Shown: positions 1 to 11,671 of the stretch, in pieces
Numbering within the stretch: the stretch's first letter is position 1
Layout: each line of letters starts with the position of its first letter
Source of the DNA: Acidobacteriota bacterium
GTDB taxonomy: Bacteria > Acidobacteriota > Blastocatellia > RBC074
Length of the DNA: 64,000 bases
Assembly (NCBI GenBank): GCA_018269055.1
Contig: JAFDVI010000024.1
Coordinates: 372,001-436,000, forward strand
Direction of reading: 5' to 3'
The notes under the pieces: generated by a model
Seen by the model: the letters and a program-made list of their open reading frames with translations, nothing else
Told to the model about the DNA's origin: nothing
The model's database searches: none
Position numbers and translations under genes: made by a program

Positions 1-300
1 CACAATTCGGTGGTCGCGTTGACCGGACGCCAATCCGTCATGGGGTATCCGGGGCATTTGTGGACTCATGGGATCGCGTATAATCAGCGCGAAAATGAAG
101 TGAGAATGATTTATCGCGGCGGAGCGGAAAGCGCACGACCATTGGTTGCGCTCGGCATTGATTATGTCGTTATTGGCCCTGCCGAACGTTACGCAGATAG
201 TTCCGGAGAAATGACCGTGGCTGAAAATTACTTTGCCGAATCGTTTCCCGTGGTGATTGACCACGCCGGATACAAGGTTTATCAAATCAAACCCCGGTAA
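1..300 (+). CDS. C-terminal end of a membrane protein (partial)
   Basis: The reading frame is open from base 1, so the gene starts outside the window; the GTG at 10 is only an internal codon. About 99 residues remain. They include GRQSVMGYPGHLWTHGI near the start and IDYVVIGPAER in the middle, and the protein ends in a short beta-rich tail. Phrases of this kind occur in the soluble C-terminal part of large polytopic glycosyltransferase-like proteins (DUF2298/GT39-like), where they follow the membrane segments. No membrane segment is left in the visible part, so the family call is inference from motif resemblance. The next gene, priA, starts about 85 bases downstream on the same strand. Confidence 0.5.
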   Translation, partial: HNSVVALTGRQSVMGYPGHLWTHGIAYNQRENEVRMIYRGGAESARPLVALGIDYVVIGPAERYADSSGEMTVAENYFAESFPVVIDHAGYKVYQIKPR

Positions 301-384
301 ACGGATTTTCCGAGCATCAAAAGGCAATTATCAAAAGAGCGGTGTTTTACTTTCATTTTGATCTTTGCCTTTGCCGTTTGTTTT

Positions 385-2856
385 ATGTACGCAGAAGTCG
401 CCATCCCGCTCAATGTCCATCAAACCTTCACCTATCACTTGCCGGAGCCTTTAGCTGAAAACGCCAAACCCGGCGCGCGCGTGCTGGTTCCGTTCAGGCG
501 GCAATTGTTGACAGGGTATATCGTTGACCTGCACGAAACGCTGGAAGAGGCCGGACAAGCCGACGAAAGTTTTGAAATCAAGGATGTCGAAGAGTTATTT
601 GACCTGGAGCCATTGGTCACGCCGGAACTGTTGGATTTGACCAAATGGATTGCGGATTATTATTACGCTTCGTGGGGAGAAACGATCAAAAGCAGCCTGC
701 CCGCGGGCATCAACTCCGACGCCGAAACACTGTTTACTATTACAGAGGAAGGCCGCGAAGCTCTGACCGGAGCCAAAGCCAAACGCCCGCAACTTGCAGC
801 CAAAATGCAGGCACTGGAATTAATTGCCAAAGAAGACCAAACGCCGATCAGCGAGTTGGTCCGGGAATTCGACAAACCCAAGGCCGCCGCCATCGCCCGT
901 GAACTGCAAAAAGCCAATTTCGTAACGGTCAAACGCCAGGTGCAATCCGCCACCGTCAAACCCAAAAAACAGCAAGCCGTCCGGCTCATTCAACAGGAAC
1001 CAACCGAAGGCAAACCGCTGAGCGAACAACAGCGGAACGTTTTGAAGTTGCTGGCCGAAGCCGAAGAACCCGTTGCCTTGACGGAATTGACTGCCGAAGC
1101 CGATGTCAGCCCCTCGGTCATTCGCACGCTGGAAAAACGTGGCTGCGTCGAAGTGTTCACGCGGGAAATTCGGCGCGATCCATTGTCGCATTTGCCGGAA
1201 CCTGCGAATTTGCCAAATGGCGAAACGGATTTGCTGCTGACCGACAAACAACAATCCGCACTCAATGAAATCACGGCGAAGCTCGACGAAGAAAAGTACG
1301 CAGCGTTTTTGCTGCACGGTGTGACGGGCAGCGGCAAAACGGAAATTTATATCCGCGCAATGCGAGCGACGTTGGACAAGGGCAAAACCGCATTGATGCT
1401 GGTGCCGGAAATCTCACTGACGCCGATGTTTGCGCGACGGCTGCGGGCGCATTTCGGCAACGCGGTAGCCATTTTGCATTCATCGCTTTCGGACGGAGAG
1501 CGGCTGGACGAATGGAATCGCTTGCGCCGTGGCGAAGCTCGCGTGTGTATCGGAGCACGTTCCGGCGTCTTTGCTCCGATGCAAAACATTGGTCTGATCG
1601 TTGTGGATGAAGAACACGAAGCTTCATACAAACAGGATGAAACGCCGCGCTATCACGGACGTGACACAGCGATTATGCGCGCCAATCAGGCCGGAGCCGT
1701 CATCATTTTGGGCAGCGCCACGCCTTCGATGGAAACCTTCCACAACGCACACACGGGCAAATATCAATACCTGAAACTCCGGGAACGCATCGGCGGCCGG
1801 CAACTCGCTCAGGTTGAAATTGTGGACATGCGGCAGGTGTTCAATCGCCACGGAAAACAACAGGTGCTTTCTGACGAAATGAAACAGGCAATTTTGGAAA
1901 ATGCCAACCGCGGCGAACAAACCCTGGTGCTGCTCAACCGCCGAGGGTATTCGGCGTCGTTGATTTGCCGAAGCTGCGGCCATCGCGCGGGCTGCCCGAA
2001 TTGCGACGTAGGGCTGACCTTCCACAAAATCGAATCGCGCCTGATTTGTCATTACTGCAACCATCAGGAACGGGTTCCGCGCCAATGCCAAATTTGCCAG
2101 GGAGCATATATCTACTATGTCGGCGAAGGCACTGAACAGATCGAAGCCTTATTGAAAGAGCTTTACCCGCAAATGCGAATTTCCCGGTTGGATCGTGACA
2201 CCACGCGGCGGCGTGGAGCGTTTGAAAAACTGCTCAACGAATTTGCCAGCGGAGACATTGATTTGATGGTCGGCACGCAAATGATTGCCAAGGGGCACGA
2301 TTTCCCCAATGTCACGCTGGTTTGCGTGATTTCCGTGGACGCCGGATTGTCCATGCCGGATTTCCGCGCCGCCGAACGCACGTTTCAATTGTTAACCCAG
2401 GTTGCCGGTCGAGCAGGTCGCGGCGACAAACCGGGACGGGTCATCATTCAGAGTTACCACACGGAACATTACGCGCTGGAATTTGCCAGGGAACAAAACT
2501 ACGAAAAGTTTTACGAGCGCGAAATCCACTTCCGCCAAAACATGCACTACCCTCCGTTTGTCGCGCTGATCAATGCGCTGGTCAAACACTCGGATTTTGG
2601 CAAAGCGGCTTACCTGGCTTCGGAACTCGCCCAGCGCATCAAAGCCGCCGACGCCGAAAATGTCCTGAAAGTTCTTGGCCCCGCGCCGGCTCCGCTGTCC
2701 CGACTGAAGGGCGAACACCGGCTGCAAGTCCTGATCAAAACCCGCTACCGCCGCCAGGCTCGCGAAGCTCTGGATGCGGCAATGACTGAGTTGAAAGAAA
2801 GCCATCAAGACTTGAAAATGATCTTGATTGAAGTTGACCCCGTAAATCTGATGTAG
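385..2856 (+). CDS. priA: Primosomal protein N' (replication restart helicase PriA)
   Basis: PriA is a 3'-5' superfamily 2 helicase that recognises stalled forks and reloads the replisome. The 823-residue product has the N-terminal DNA-binding domain ([17 protein letters not shown]), a Walker A motif GVTGSGKTE near residue 312, a DEEH box near 407, and the zinc-binding insertion between about 526 and 572 with eight cysteines in CxxC-type pairs ([21 protein letters not shown]). The helicase C-terminal part has [12 protein letters not shown] start at the ATG at 385 because PriA proteins begin only a few residues before this domain; an in-frame TTG at 358 would add nine hydrophobic residues. Length and motif order are normal. 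It is followed after 29 bases by an unrelated restriction-type gene. Confidence 0.96.
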   Translation: MYAEVAIPLNVHQTFTYHLPEPLAENAKPGARVLVPFRRQLLTGYIVDLHETLEEAGQADESFEIKDVEELFDLEPLVTPELLDLTKWIADYYYASWGETIKSSLPAGINSDAETLFTITEEGREALTGAKAKRPQLAAKMQALELIAKEDQTPISELVREFDKPKAAAIARELQKANFVTVKRQVQSATVKPKKQQAVRLIQQEPTEGKPLSEQQRNVLKLLAEAEEPVALTELTAEADVSPSVIRTLEKRGCVEVFTREIRRDPLSHLPEPANLPNGETDLLLTDKQQSALNEITAKLDEEKYAAFLLHGVTGSGKTEIYIRAMRATLDKGKTALMLVPEISLTPMFARRLRAHFGNAVAILHSSLSDGERLDEWNRLRRGEARVCIGARSGVFAPMQNIGLIVVDEEHEASYKQDETPRYHGRDTAIMRANQAGAVIILGSATPSMETFHNAHTGKYQYLKLRERIGGRQLAQVEIVDMRQVFNRHGKQQVLSDEMKQAILENANRGEQTLVLLNRRGYSASLICRSCGHRAGCPNCDVGLTFHKIESRLICHYCNHQERVPRQCQICQGAYIYYVGEGTEQIEALLKELYPQMRISRLDRDTTRRRGAFEKLLNEFASGDIDLMVGTQMIAKGHDFPNVTLVCVISVDAGLSMPDFRAAERTFQLLTQVAGRAGRGDKPGRVIIQSYHTEHYALEFAREQNYEKFYEREIHFRQNMHYPPFVALINALVKHSDFGKAAYLASELAQRIKAADAENVLKVLGPAPAPLSRLKGEHRLQVLIKTRYRRQAREALDAAMTELKESHQDLKMILIEVDPVNLM

Positions 2857-2885
2857 CCCCGAATGACAAAGAGGAATTACTAAAG

Positions 2886-4718
2886 ATGAGAAAGATACAG
2901 GGTGAGGTAAAAACTATTCGTCAACTTCTAAGTGGCATGAAGTATTCGATTGATTTTTACCAGCGTGAATATAAGTGGCAGACCAAGCAGGTAATTGAGC
3001 TTCTTGAGGATCTCTCTGCAAAATTCATTGATCACTACGAAGCAGAGCATGAAAGGCAGGAAGTTGAAAGATACGGCCATTATTTTCTTGGCTCAATTAT
3101 CACCAGCCATAAAGATGGCAAAAGCTTCATCATTGATGGGCAGCAACGCCTGACAACTCTCACAATTCTGCTTATCTATCTCCACAACCTTCAGCGAGGC
3201 CGCGAAGACAAAGTAAAAGTTGATGATCTGATTTACTCAGAGAAATACTCAAAAAGGTCTTTCAACTTGGATGTTGATGAACGCAACACTTGCATGGAGG
3301 CGCTTTTTAATCAGCAATCATTCGATGAAACAGAGCAGCCGGAATCTGTCAGGAATATCGCCGCGCGCTATCGTGATATTGAACAGAACTTCCCAGGTGA
3401 ACTAAGAGACGAGTCTTTGCCTTATTTTCTCGACTGGCTTATTGAGAATGTTCACCTTGTAGAAATAACCGCATATTCAGATGAAGACGCTTACACCATC
3501 TTTGAAACTATGAACGATCGTGGTCTTTCATTGACTCCGACCGATATGCTCAAAGGGTTCCTCTTAGCCAATATCAATGACGAAGAGCAAAAACTGCGAT
3601 CTAACCAAATATGGAAAGATCGGGTTAATTCTCTAGTTGAATTCGACCAGGAAGAAGATGCAGATGCAATCAAATCATGGCTGCGAAGCAAGTACGCCCA
3701 GACTATTCGTGAGCGCAAAAAAGGCGCATTGCCCGGAGATTTTGACCGAATTGGCACGGAGTTTCACCGCTGGGTAAGAGAAAACAGAGATCTGATTGCA
3801 TTGGATAAAACTGTTGATTTCATCAGATTCGTCCAGCGTGACTTCTCCTTCTATGCCCGCCAATATCAGAGGCTCAGAGAAGCTTCGGTAAATCTTTGTT
3901 CAGGACTGGAAACTGTATTTCACAATTTTGCACACGCGTTCACGCTTCAATACCCAATGCTTCTTGCTCCGTTGAATCCTGACGACACAGAAGAACAGGC
4001 TAATCAGAAATTGAGACTGGTTGGAAGCTTTGTAGATATTTTACTTACTCGGAGACTCTGGAATTTCAAGAGCATCACTTACAATACGATGCAGTATGCT
4101 GTCTTTCTTATCATCAAAGAAATTCGGGGAAAATCATCTGAAGAACTTATTGCTATTCTTCGACGAAGACTGGACGCAGAACAGGAAAACTTTGATTCTA
4201 ATGACCGGCTCAGGTTACATCAGCAAAACTACTATGCCATCCACGAAATACTGGCAAGAATCACTGATCACATAGAGACCTCTTCAGGCTTGCAATCTAG
4301 ATACCTGGAATATGTCACAGGAACTGGCAAGAATCGCTATGAAGTGGAGCATATTTGGGCCGACAAGCCAGAAAGACACAAAGAGGATTTTTCCAATGCC
4401 GCCGACTTTGCGGAGTATCGCAACCGAATTGGCGGACTTCTGTTACTTCCTAAAACGTTCAACGCTAGCTTTGGGGATTTGCCCTATGAAGAGAAACTAG
4501 AGCACTACAACGCTCAAAACCTACTTGCCCGATCTCTTCATTCACGATGCTATGATCACAACCCAGGATTCTTAAACTATGTTCGCAGTAGTGGCTTATC
4601 ATTCCGATCACATTCGAACTTTTCTAAAGAAGACCTCGATGCCAGACAAGAACTATATAGGCAAATAGCTAAAGACATTTGGAGTCCGAAGAAGCTGGAC
4701 TTACTACTGGAATCTTGA
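2886..4718 (+). CDS. GmrSD-type DUF262/DUF1524 restriction protein
   Basis: A 610-residue protein with the two halves of the GmrSD type IV (modification-dependent) restriction family in one chain. The N-terminal DUF262 half has FYQREYKW near residue 20 and the nucleotide-hydrolysis motif DGQQRLTTL near residue 85. The C-terminal DUF1524 half has EVEHIWAD near 487 followed by RNRIGGLLLLPKTFN, the His-Asn pattern of an HNH-like nuclease. GmrSD enzymes cut DNA with glucosylated hydroxymethylcytosine; whether this one uses that substrate cannot be read from sequence. By eye the gene is clearly more AT-rich than priA or tilS, suggesting acquisition. A DUF433/DUF5615 pair follows directly. No methylase is nearby, as expected for type IV. 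Confidence 0.85.
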   Translation: MRKIQGEVKTIRQLLSGMKYSIDFYQREYKWQTKQVIELLEDLSAKFIDHYEAEHERQEVERYGHYFLGSIITSHKDGKSFIIDGQQRLTTLTILLIYLHNLQRGREDKVKVDDLIYSEKYSKRSFNLDVDERNTCMEALFNQQSFDETEQPESVRNIAARYRDIEQNFPGELRDESLPYFLDWLIENVHLVEITAYSDEDAYTIFETMNDRGLSLTPTDMLKGFLLANINDEEQKLRSNQIWKDRVNSLVEFDQEEDADAIKSWLRSKYAQTIRERKKGALPGDFDRIGTEFHRWVRENRDLIALDKTVDFIRFVQRDFSFYARQYQRLREASVNLCSGLETVFHNFAHAFTLQYPMLLAPLNPDDTEEQANQKLRLVGSFVDILLTRRLWNFKSITYNTMQYAVFLIIKEIRGKSSEELIAILRRRLDAEQENFDSNDRLRLHQQNYYAIHEILARITDHIETSSGLQSRYLEYVTGTGKNRYEVEHIWADKPERHKEDFSNAADFAEYRNRIGGLLLLPKTFNASFGDLPYEEKLEHYNAQNLLARSLHSRCYDHNPGFLNYVRSSGLSFRSHSNFSKEDLDARQELYRQIAKDIWSPKKLDLLLES

Positions 4719-4755
4719 TTTCTCAACTGAGACATTGATACAGAGGTTGGCAACT

Positions 4756-5085
4756 ATGAACACGATAATAGAGGCAGAACGGTTATTGTCGGGTATGACC
4801 AGAGCCGAGAAAGCTCAACTACTTCAATGGGTAGTTCGTGATCTGGGCGACGTCTATCCTGGAGTCGAAAGCTCTCCTAATGTCTGTGGCGGTTCTGCTC
4901 GGATTGTCAGAACCAGGATTCCGGTCTGGGTGTTGGAACAGGCGAGAAGGCTGGGAACCACTGAGGCTGAGTTGCTGACGGCGTATCCGACGCTGCGCGC
5001 CGAAGATTTGATCAATGCCTGGGCGTATGTGCGCTCTCATCGCGAAGAAATTGACCGCGAGATTCAAGAAAACGAGGAAGCTTGA
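4756..5085 (+). CDS. DUF433 antitoxin-like DNA-binding protein
   Basis: This 109-residue protein carries the DUF433 domain (GGSARIVRTRIPVWVLEQA, then AELLTAYPTLRAEDLINAW), a small winged-helix-like fold usually encoded immediately upstream of a PIN-like DUF5615 protein and thought to act as its antitoxin and autorepressor. An N-terminal extension of about 45 residues (ERLLSGMTRAEKAQLLQW) precedes the domain. I start at ATG 4756; an upstream TTG at 4735 gives no better ribosome site. Its stop at 5083-5085 is one base from the ATG of the partner gene, so the two are almost certainly co-translated. It sits just downstream of the GmrSD-like gene. Function is inferred from family and gene order. 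Confidence 0.8.
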   Translation: MNTIIEAERLLSGMTRAEKAQLLQWVVRDLGDVYPGVESSPNVCGGSARIVRTRIPVWVLEQARRLGTTEAELLTAYPTLRAEDLINAWAYVRSHREEIDREIQENEEA

Positions 5086-5086
5086 A

Positions 5087-5428
5087 ATGGCGCAGTTGTA
5101 TGCGAATGAAAACTTTCCGTTTCCTGTGGTCGAAGAGCTTCGTCGGCTTGGTCATGACGTGGTGACAATTCAAGAGCGAGGGTATGGCAACCAATCCATT
5201 GACGATCCGGATGTTTTGGAATTTGCCGTAATCGAAAGACGCGCCATTCTGACCGTCAATCGCAGGGACTTTATAAACGAACACAAGAAACAGCCCAACC
5301 ATTCGGGAATTATCGTTTGCACTTTCGACCGAGACTTTGTTGGCCAAGCACATCGAATTCATGCTGTGATCGAATCAATGGCTTCATTGGATGGGCAACT
5401 GGTTCGGATTTACCGACCTGCGAATTGA
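5087..5428 (+). CDS. DUF5615 PIN-like toxin
   Basis: A 113-residue protein of the DUF5615 PIN-like family, the toxin-like partner of DUF433 proteins. It shows the expected acidic motifs: LYANENFPFPVVEELRRLGHDV at the N-terminus (E and N of the active-site strand), DDPDVLEFAVIERRAILTVN in the middle, and NRRDF. PIN-like proteins are usually Mg-dependent RNases; activity here is not shown. The ATG at 5087 lies one base after the upstream stop and reads as the family start, while upstream in-frame codons would overlap the antitoxin. The pair closes a likely acquired segment (about 2886-5428) between priA and the zinc-ribbon gene. Confidence 0.8.
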   Translation: MAQLYANENFPFPVVEELRRLGHDVVTIQERGYGNQSIDDPDVLEFAVIERRAILTVNRRDFINEHKKQPNHSGIIVCTFDRDFVGQAHRIHAVIESMASLDGQLVRIYRPAN

Positions 5429-5624
5429 TTTACCGACATAAGAACTGCTGCGTAAAATTTTCTCTTTTCGCTCCGCCGATGAGGTGTTAAATTAGGGTTT
5501 CAGTTGTTGCAAGTTTGAAAAGCATTTCGTTTCCTCGCTTTGAACCACAGTTGGATCATTGACCCCGCTCCACTTGCCGGCCCCGCACAATCAAAATTTG
5601 AGCAAGCAGCTAAGGAGTTTTTCG

Positions 5625-6263
5625 ATGCTAACCTGTCCGTCTTGTGGAAGTACCAAAATTCGTAACGATTACAAACCGGCACCGATGATTTTGCGAATCA
5701 TCGGGATTCGAGCTTTGCTATGTGATAACTGCAATTGTCAGTTTCGGGCGTTTTCGCCACTTCCACCGAAATCTCGTCGTCCGCGCAGTTCATCGGCTCG
5801 CAAAACTGACGTTTTCAACACAAAAGAGGCTGTTGATTTAGGCAGCTTGACTTTCAATTCGCCGCCAGCCGAGCGACACGATCCCAAGTTGACGCTGCCG
5901 ATTTCGGCCAAACCCGCGTCTTCGGTTCAGCCGATGCAAATGGAAGTCGCTGTAGCGGGTGGTCAACATCAACCCCGAATTGCGGTGAACCAAATTGCTC
6001 CGGTGCGGCAGAACCTGCGTACGGAAATCACCAAACTTTACCAACAGGATTTGAAGGCGGAAGTTGCCGCAAAAGCCAATCCGGCAATTCCCGACATGGC
6101 AAACTTGTCCATGATGACCTGTCCGGAATGCGGCTCGCACAACATCAAGCGGCGAAAACGCAATGCCTTCGAGAAGGTTTTTCTTTCCTTCACCGATCAT
6201 AAGCCTTATGTCTGCCGCAAATGCGATTCGGCCTTTTACTCAAAATCCTCCGAACAAGAGTAA
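5625..6263 (+). CDS. Protein with a zinc ribbon at each end
   Basis: A 212-residue protein of unknown function. The N-terminus has CPSCG at residues 4-8 and CDNCNCQF about 30 residues later, forming one treble-clef or ribbon site. The C-terminus repeats the plan: CPECGSHNIKRRKR and, about 25 residues later, YVCRKCDSAFYS. Between them lie roughly 130 residues that are Pro/Ser/Ala-rich and predicted disordered. No membrane segment or signal peptide is seen. AAGGAG 13 bases before ATG 5625 supports the start; a longer upstream frame lacks this site. The 196 bases before it (5429-5624) hold nothing I recognise. A role in nucleic-acid or protein binding is plausible but unproven. Confidence 0.7.
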   Translation: MLTCPSCGSTKIRNDYKPAPMILRIIGIRALLCDNCNCQFRAFSPLPPKSRRPRSSSARKTDVFNTKEAVDLGSLTFNSPPAERHDPKLTLPISAKPASSVQPMQMEVAVAGGQHQPRIAVNQIAPVRQNLRTEITKLYQQDLKAEVAAKANPAIPDMANLSMMTCPECGSHNIKRRKRNAFEKVFLSFTDHKPYVCRKCDSAFYSKSSEQE

Positions 6264-6301
6264 GTCGCCGAAACAGCCAGGATTTACGGTTGGTGGGTGG
6301 G

Positions 6302-6820
6302 TTAGGAATTTGGCTGAAAAACAACAAAAGGTAACGTCTTGCCAGCGTAAACCAGCATCCCAAAACGCGTGGTATCTTTCAGCCGATAGAAGCTGAGTGT
6401 CATTTCAAACGATTCCCCCGGATTTAACCGCACAATTCCGTCTTGAGGAAAGTTTTTGCCTTGAGGCGGACGCCTGTCTTTCAATTTAAATTCCTGGCAG
6501 TGTTCATCAATCAGATACGCACGGTCTTTTTCGCCGATCAACCATCGGCCCGCGCTCAGTTTGTAAGCAGGCAGCGGAAATTCAATCGCCGAGTTGGTTG
6601 CGTATATCACCAGTTTTAGGCTGGTTTCGTTTGTCGCATTGGCGACCGAGACGAAAGCAAGGTTCGCCAAATTTTCAGTGCCATTTGTCTGGGAGCAATT
6701 TGCCAACCTGGCAACGCTCTCTGTTATGGCAGCCGTACGGATCGCGTCCGGATCTTTTGAACAGCTTATCAAGGGAAGTAACACAGCCAGTAAGGCCAGT
6801 TTCGGCAAAATCGTTTTCAT
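6302..6820 (-). CDS. Putative lipoprotein
   Basis: A 172-residue protein with a hydrophobic signal sequence (LALLAVLLPLISC) ending in a lipobox cysteine near residue 20, so it should be lipid-anchored after signal peptidase II processing. The mature part has no motif I recognise; it contains a charged loop (KDRRPPQGKNFPQDG) and looks beta-rich (SFEMTLSFYRLKDTTRFGM). The start may be ATG 6820 or GTG 6829, which gives the same signal peptide. It is transcribed opposite to its neighbours, convergent with the zinc-ribbon gene and divergent from tilS. Function unknown. Confidence 0.65.
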   Translation of the reverse strand: MKTILPKLALLAVLLPLISCSKDPDAIRTAAITESVARLANCSQTNGTENLANLAFVSVANATNETSLKLVIYATNSAIEFPLPAYKLSAGRWLIGEKDRAYLIDEHCQEFKLKDRRPPQGKNFPQDGIVRLNPGESFEMTLSFYRLKDTTRFGMLVYAGKTLPFVVFQPNS

Positions 6821-6914
6821 TGTTTTCACGCCAGATGTTTGCGTTAAAGTCGCAACCGCACGCCATTCGTTTTAAGATCACGGCTGACGTGAGGGAAACT
6901 GTACCCTTTAGGAA

Positions 6915-7955
6915 TTGAATCGCAAACTGGATTGTGACGATAACGTGACCAGGCTGGAACAAAAACTCAAAGCAGAATTGCGGCGATTGGGCGTGATGAA
7001 AAGCGTTTCGCTGGTTGTGGCGGTTTCAGGCGGAGCGGATTCGGTTTCGTTGCTGGATGGTTGCATCCGATTGAAACAGCGCGGAAAGCTGCCCGCCAAA
7101 ATTTTTGCTGCGCATCTGAATCATCAATTGCGCGGCGAAGAGTCCGATGACGATGAAAATTTTGTGCGGCGGCTGGCGATTGAACGCGGCGTTGAATGTT
7201 TGATTGAGCGAATCGCGGTCGCTGATTTTGCCAAAGCTGAACAGCAAAATTTGGAAGCGACGGCGCGACGACTTCGTTATGAATTTTTGAAACGAGCGGC
7301 GGAAACGTTTGGAGCTGATTTCGTCTGCACAGCGCATACGCTGGATGATCAGGCGGAAACCATGTTGATGCGTTTGCTGCGCGGAGCCGGAGCCGAAGGA
7401 TTGCGCGGTATTCATGCAAGCGCCGAGTTGAGTGAATCCACGAAACTGATTCGTCCATTATTGACGACCACTCGCACAGAAGTTCTATCGCACTGTGCAC
7501 AATACACACTGGATTTTCGGCAGGACAGTTCAAATTTGTTGCCGGAAATGACGCGAAACCGAATCCGGCTTGAGTTGATTCCCCTGCTGAAAAGTTTTAA
7601 TCGGCGTAGCAATGAAGCAATTATTAGGGGGATGGGGTTGATCGCCGCGGATGACGATTATCTGAAACAGGTTTCTGAGAAAGTTCTGGCCGCCTCTCGC
7701 GTGGGCGAAGGCCTGAACGCCAAGCTGCTGGCCCAACATCACCCGGCAATTTTACGACGAGTTCTCCGATTGTGGCTGGAACAATCGCGCGGCAGCCTGC
7801 TGAGGATCGAAGCGGTTCATATTTCTGCGCTGGAATCGCTTGTTTTGCGCCCGGAAGGAGGCCGAATCATTGAATTGCCTGGAAAATGGCAAGTTCGGCG
7901 CAAATCCGGCGTTCTTGAAATTGCATGCGGACAAGACATTCCCCAGCAACCATAA
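6915..7955 (+). CDS. tilS: tRNA(Ile)-lysidine synthase
   Basis: TilS changes C34 of the tRNA(Ile) CAU anticodon to lysidine, using ATP and lysine, so that the tRNA reads AUA and is charged with Ile. The PP-loop ATP-pyrophosphatase motif SGGADS lies near residue 38, followed by HLNHQLRGEESDDDE and the TilS signature HTLDDQAETMLMRLLRGAG. The R-T-E-V and N-R-I-R-x-E-L-I-P segment of the family is present (NRIRLELIPLL). The C-terminus is of the short type. The listed start is TTG 6915; GTG 6945 is an equally possible start, as neither has a good ribosome site. It is followed after about 180 bases by ftsH, an association seen in many bacteria. Confidence 0.93.
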   Translation: MNRKLDCDDNVTRLEQKLKAELRRLGVMKSVSLVVAVSGGADSVSLLDGCIRLKQRGKLPAKIFAAHLNHQLRGEESDDDENFVRRLAIERGVECLIERIAVADFAKAEQQNLEATARRLRYEFLKRAAETFGADFVCTAHTLDDQAETMLMRLLRGAGAEGLRGIHASAELSESTKLIRPLLTTTRTEVLSHCAQYTLDFRQDSSNLLPEMTRNRIRLELIPLLKSFNRRSNEAIIRGMGLIAADDDYLKQVSEKVLAASRVGEGLNAKLLAQHHPAILRRVLRLWLEQSRGSLLRIEAVHISALESLVLRPEGGRIIELPGKWQVRRKSGVLEIACGQDIPQQP

Positions 7956-8134
7956 AATGACGAATTGAAACCATTTTGTAAAAATTTCTCGCGGCACTAA
8001 TGTCGAAACCTGGCCGAAATTCCCGGCGTCTACAATTTTTGCGGGCAGTTTGGCTTACGAATCCGTAAATGCCGAGCGAAAGTCGTCGGATTAGGCTAGA
8101 ATGCGGGGCAGGTTTTCAACGGAGGTAATTAACT

Positions 8135-10057
<1,923 letters not shown>

Positions 10058-10081
10058 GTCTGTAACCAACTAAACCTCAAA

Positions 10082-10118
10082 AAAGGGTGAAGCAGAGCAC
10101 AACTCTGCTTCACCCTTT
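10082..10118 (+). terminator. Rho-independent terminator after ftsH
   Basis: A perfect 16-bp inverted repeat (10082-10097 with 10103-10118) has a five-base loop. The right arm ends in TTT and a weak T-rich tail follows. It lies 25 bases after the ftsH stop and ahead of the oppositely oriented sulfatase gene, so it may serve only ftsH. Confidence 0.85.
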
Positions 10119-10226
10119 GCTTATTCTTGCAAGCGATCTTTATTGCGGCACTACTCTCACTCAGAAAATTGGCCCGATTCATCAGGCTTTCCGCGAAGCG
10201 GCGATTAGCCGTAGGTCGAACTCACG

Positions 10227-11651
10227 TTAAATACAAATTTTCAGTTTGACGCCGTCCACTTCCCAATTGCCCTGGGCTTCGCGGCAGGGCCAGAGCGGTT
10301 GTCGCAATTGCGCTTCCCAATGAGCGAAGTCTTTTTTCAATTGCTCGACAATTTCAGGGTGCTGGGCGGCCAGATTTTTCTGTTCGCTGAGGTCATTGGA
10401 CAGGTCAAACAGCCAGATGTGATCGGCGGCCATGAACATTTTCCAGTTGCCTTTGCGAATCGCAGAATTCGGGCTGTTGCGCCAGCACAGCACGTCGTGC
10501 GGCGCCGCTTTGGTTGTGCCCAACAGGTAAGGCATCAAATTTACGCCATCGTACACGCGATCTTTGGGCAGTTCGCCGCCCGCCAGTTTGACAGCCGTCG
10601 GAAACAAATCCAGTGAACTGATCGCTTTGTCGTAAACCAATCCGGCTTTCAGCTTTGCCGGATACTGCATGGCGAAAGGCACACGGAATCCGCCTTCCAG
10701 ATGCGTCAGCTTGCCATACCGCAGCGGGTCGTTCGTGCAGGCTCCGGTGTACGTGGCGCAGCCGTTGTCGCTGACGAAAACCACCAGCGTATCTTTTTCC
10801 AAATCCGTTTCGCGCAACTTGTTCAGGATGGCTCCGACCCCGTCGTCGAGCGCGCTGACCATGGCGGCGTAGACATGGCGACGTTCGTCTTTGATGTTGG
10901 GAAACCGATCCAGATATTTTTTGGTTGCCTGCAATGGCGTGTGCGGCGCATTGAACGGAGCATATAAAAAGAACGGTTCGTTCTTGTGCCGTTCGATAAA
11001 CGCGACGGCTTCGCGGGCAAAAGCTTCGGTCAGATAGCTCTCTTCTTCAACGGGCGTCTTGTTGTGATAAACGGGATTCAGCCTGTTGCGAGGCCACGCC
11101 GGATCTGGTTCGCCTCCGCCTGCCACGGCATTTTTCACACCATCGCCCTTCGGATTGACGTAACTGTTCGCGCCAAACAGGAAGCCAAAGTATTCATCAA
11201 ATCCGCGCTGGTTCGGCATGAATTTTTCGTGCATGCCCAGATGCCATTTGCCGACCATGCCGGTTTTATATCCCGCTTTTTTCATCACATCCGCGAGCGT
11301 GATTTCAGTCAGCGGCAATCCCATTTCCTGGTTGTTGATGGCGCGTTGCAACGGCCCGGCGTTGAATTCAAATCCAAACCGTTGCTGATACCGACCGGTA
11401 AGCAATCCCGCGCGCGAAGGGCTGCACACTGGTGCGCTGACATATCCGTCGGTGAACAGCACGCCTTTTTTGGCAATCGAATTGATGTTGGGCGTCGGGA
11501 TGTCTTTGCAACCGTATAAGCCAGTGTCGCAATACCCCAGATCGTCACCAAGAATAAAGACGATGTTTGGTTTGCGCACCGGTTGCGATGAAATCGCTGA
11601 TAACGCAAAAACAAACAGTGCCAGTGGAAACAACAAAGCTGCCATCTTCAT
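10227..11651 (-). CDS. Secreted type I sulfatase
   Basis: A 474-residue exported sulfatase of the alkaline-phosphatase superfamily. A Sec signal peptide covers about residues 1-22 (LLFPLALFVFALSAISS). The metal motif GDDLGY follows, and the formylglycine motif C-S-P-S-R starts at Cys76, a Cys-type site that either FGE or an anaerobic maturase could modify. Later motifs match the family: GKWHLG, FVSDNG and a C-terminal W-rich segment. The start at 11651 has GGAGG about seven bases upstream; a longer upstream frame overlaps the preceding gene and is discarded. It is co-directional with the esterase gene 20 bases upstream, so the two probably form an operon for breakdown of sulfated, possibly esterified, polymers. 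The substrate is unknown. Confidence 0.9.
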   Translation of the reverse strand: MKMAALLFPLALFVFALSAISSQPVRKPNIVFILGDDLGYCDTGLYGCKDIPTPNINSIAKKGVLFTDGYVSAPVCSPSRAGLLTGRYQQRFGFEFNAGPLQRAINNQEMGLPLTEITLADVMKKAGYKTGMVGKWHLGMHEKFMPNQRGFDEYFGFLFGANSYVNPKGDGVKNAVAGGGEPDPAWPRNRLNPVYHNKTPVEEESYLTEAFAREAVAFIERHKNEPFFLYAPFNAPHTPLQATKKYLDRFPNIKDERRHVYAAMVSALDDGVGAILNKLRETDLEKDTLVVFVSDNGCATYTGACTNDPLRYGKLTHLEGGFRVPFAMQYPAKLKAGLVYDKAISSLDLFPTAVKLAGGELPKDRVYDGVNLMPYLLGTTKAAPHDVLCWRNSPNSAIRKGNWKMFMAADHIWLFDLSNDLSEQKNLAAQHPEIVEQLKKDFAHWEAQLRQPLWPCREAQGNWEVDGVKLKICI

Positions 11652-11671
11652 CGAAAATTTCCTCCGTTCGT

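Noticed and set aside
10121..10226. Possible tRNA after ftsH
   Set aside because: GTCGAACTC looked like part of a T arm, but no acceptor stem or anticodon arm can be formed around it.
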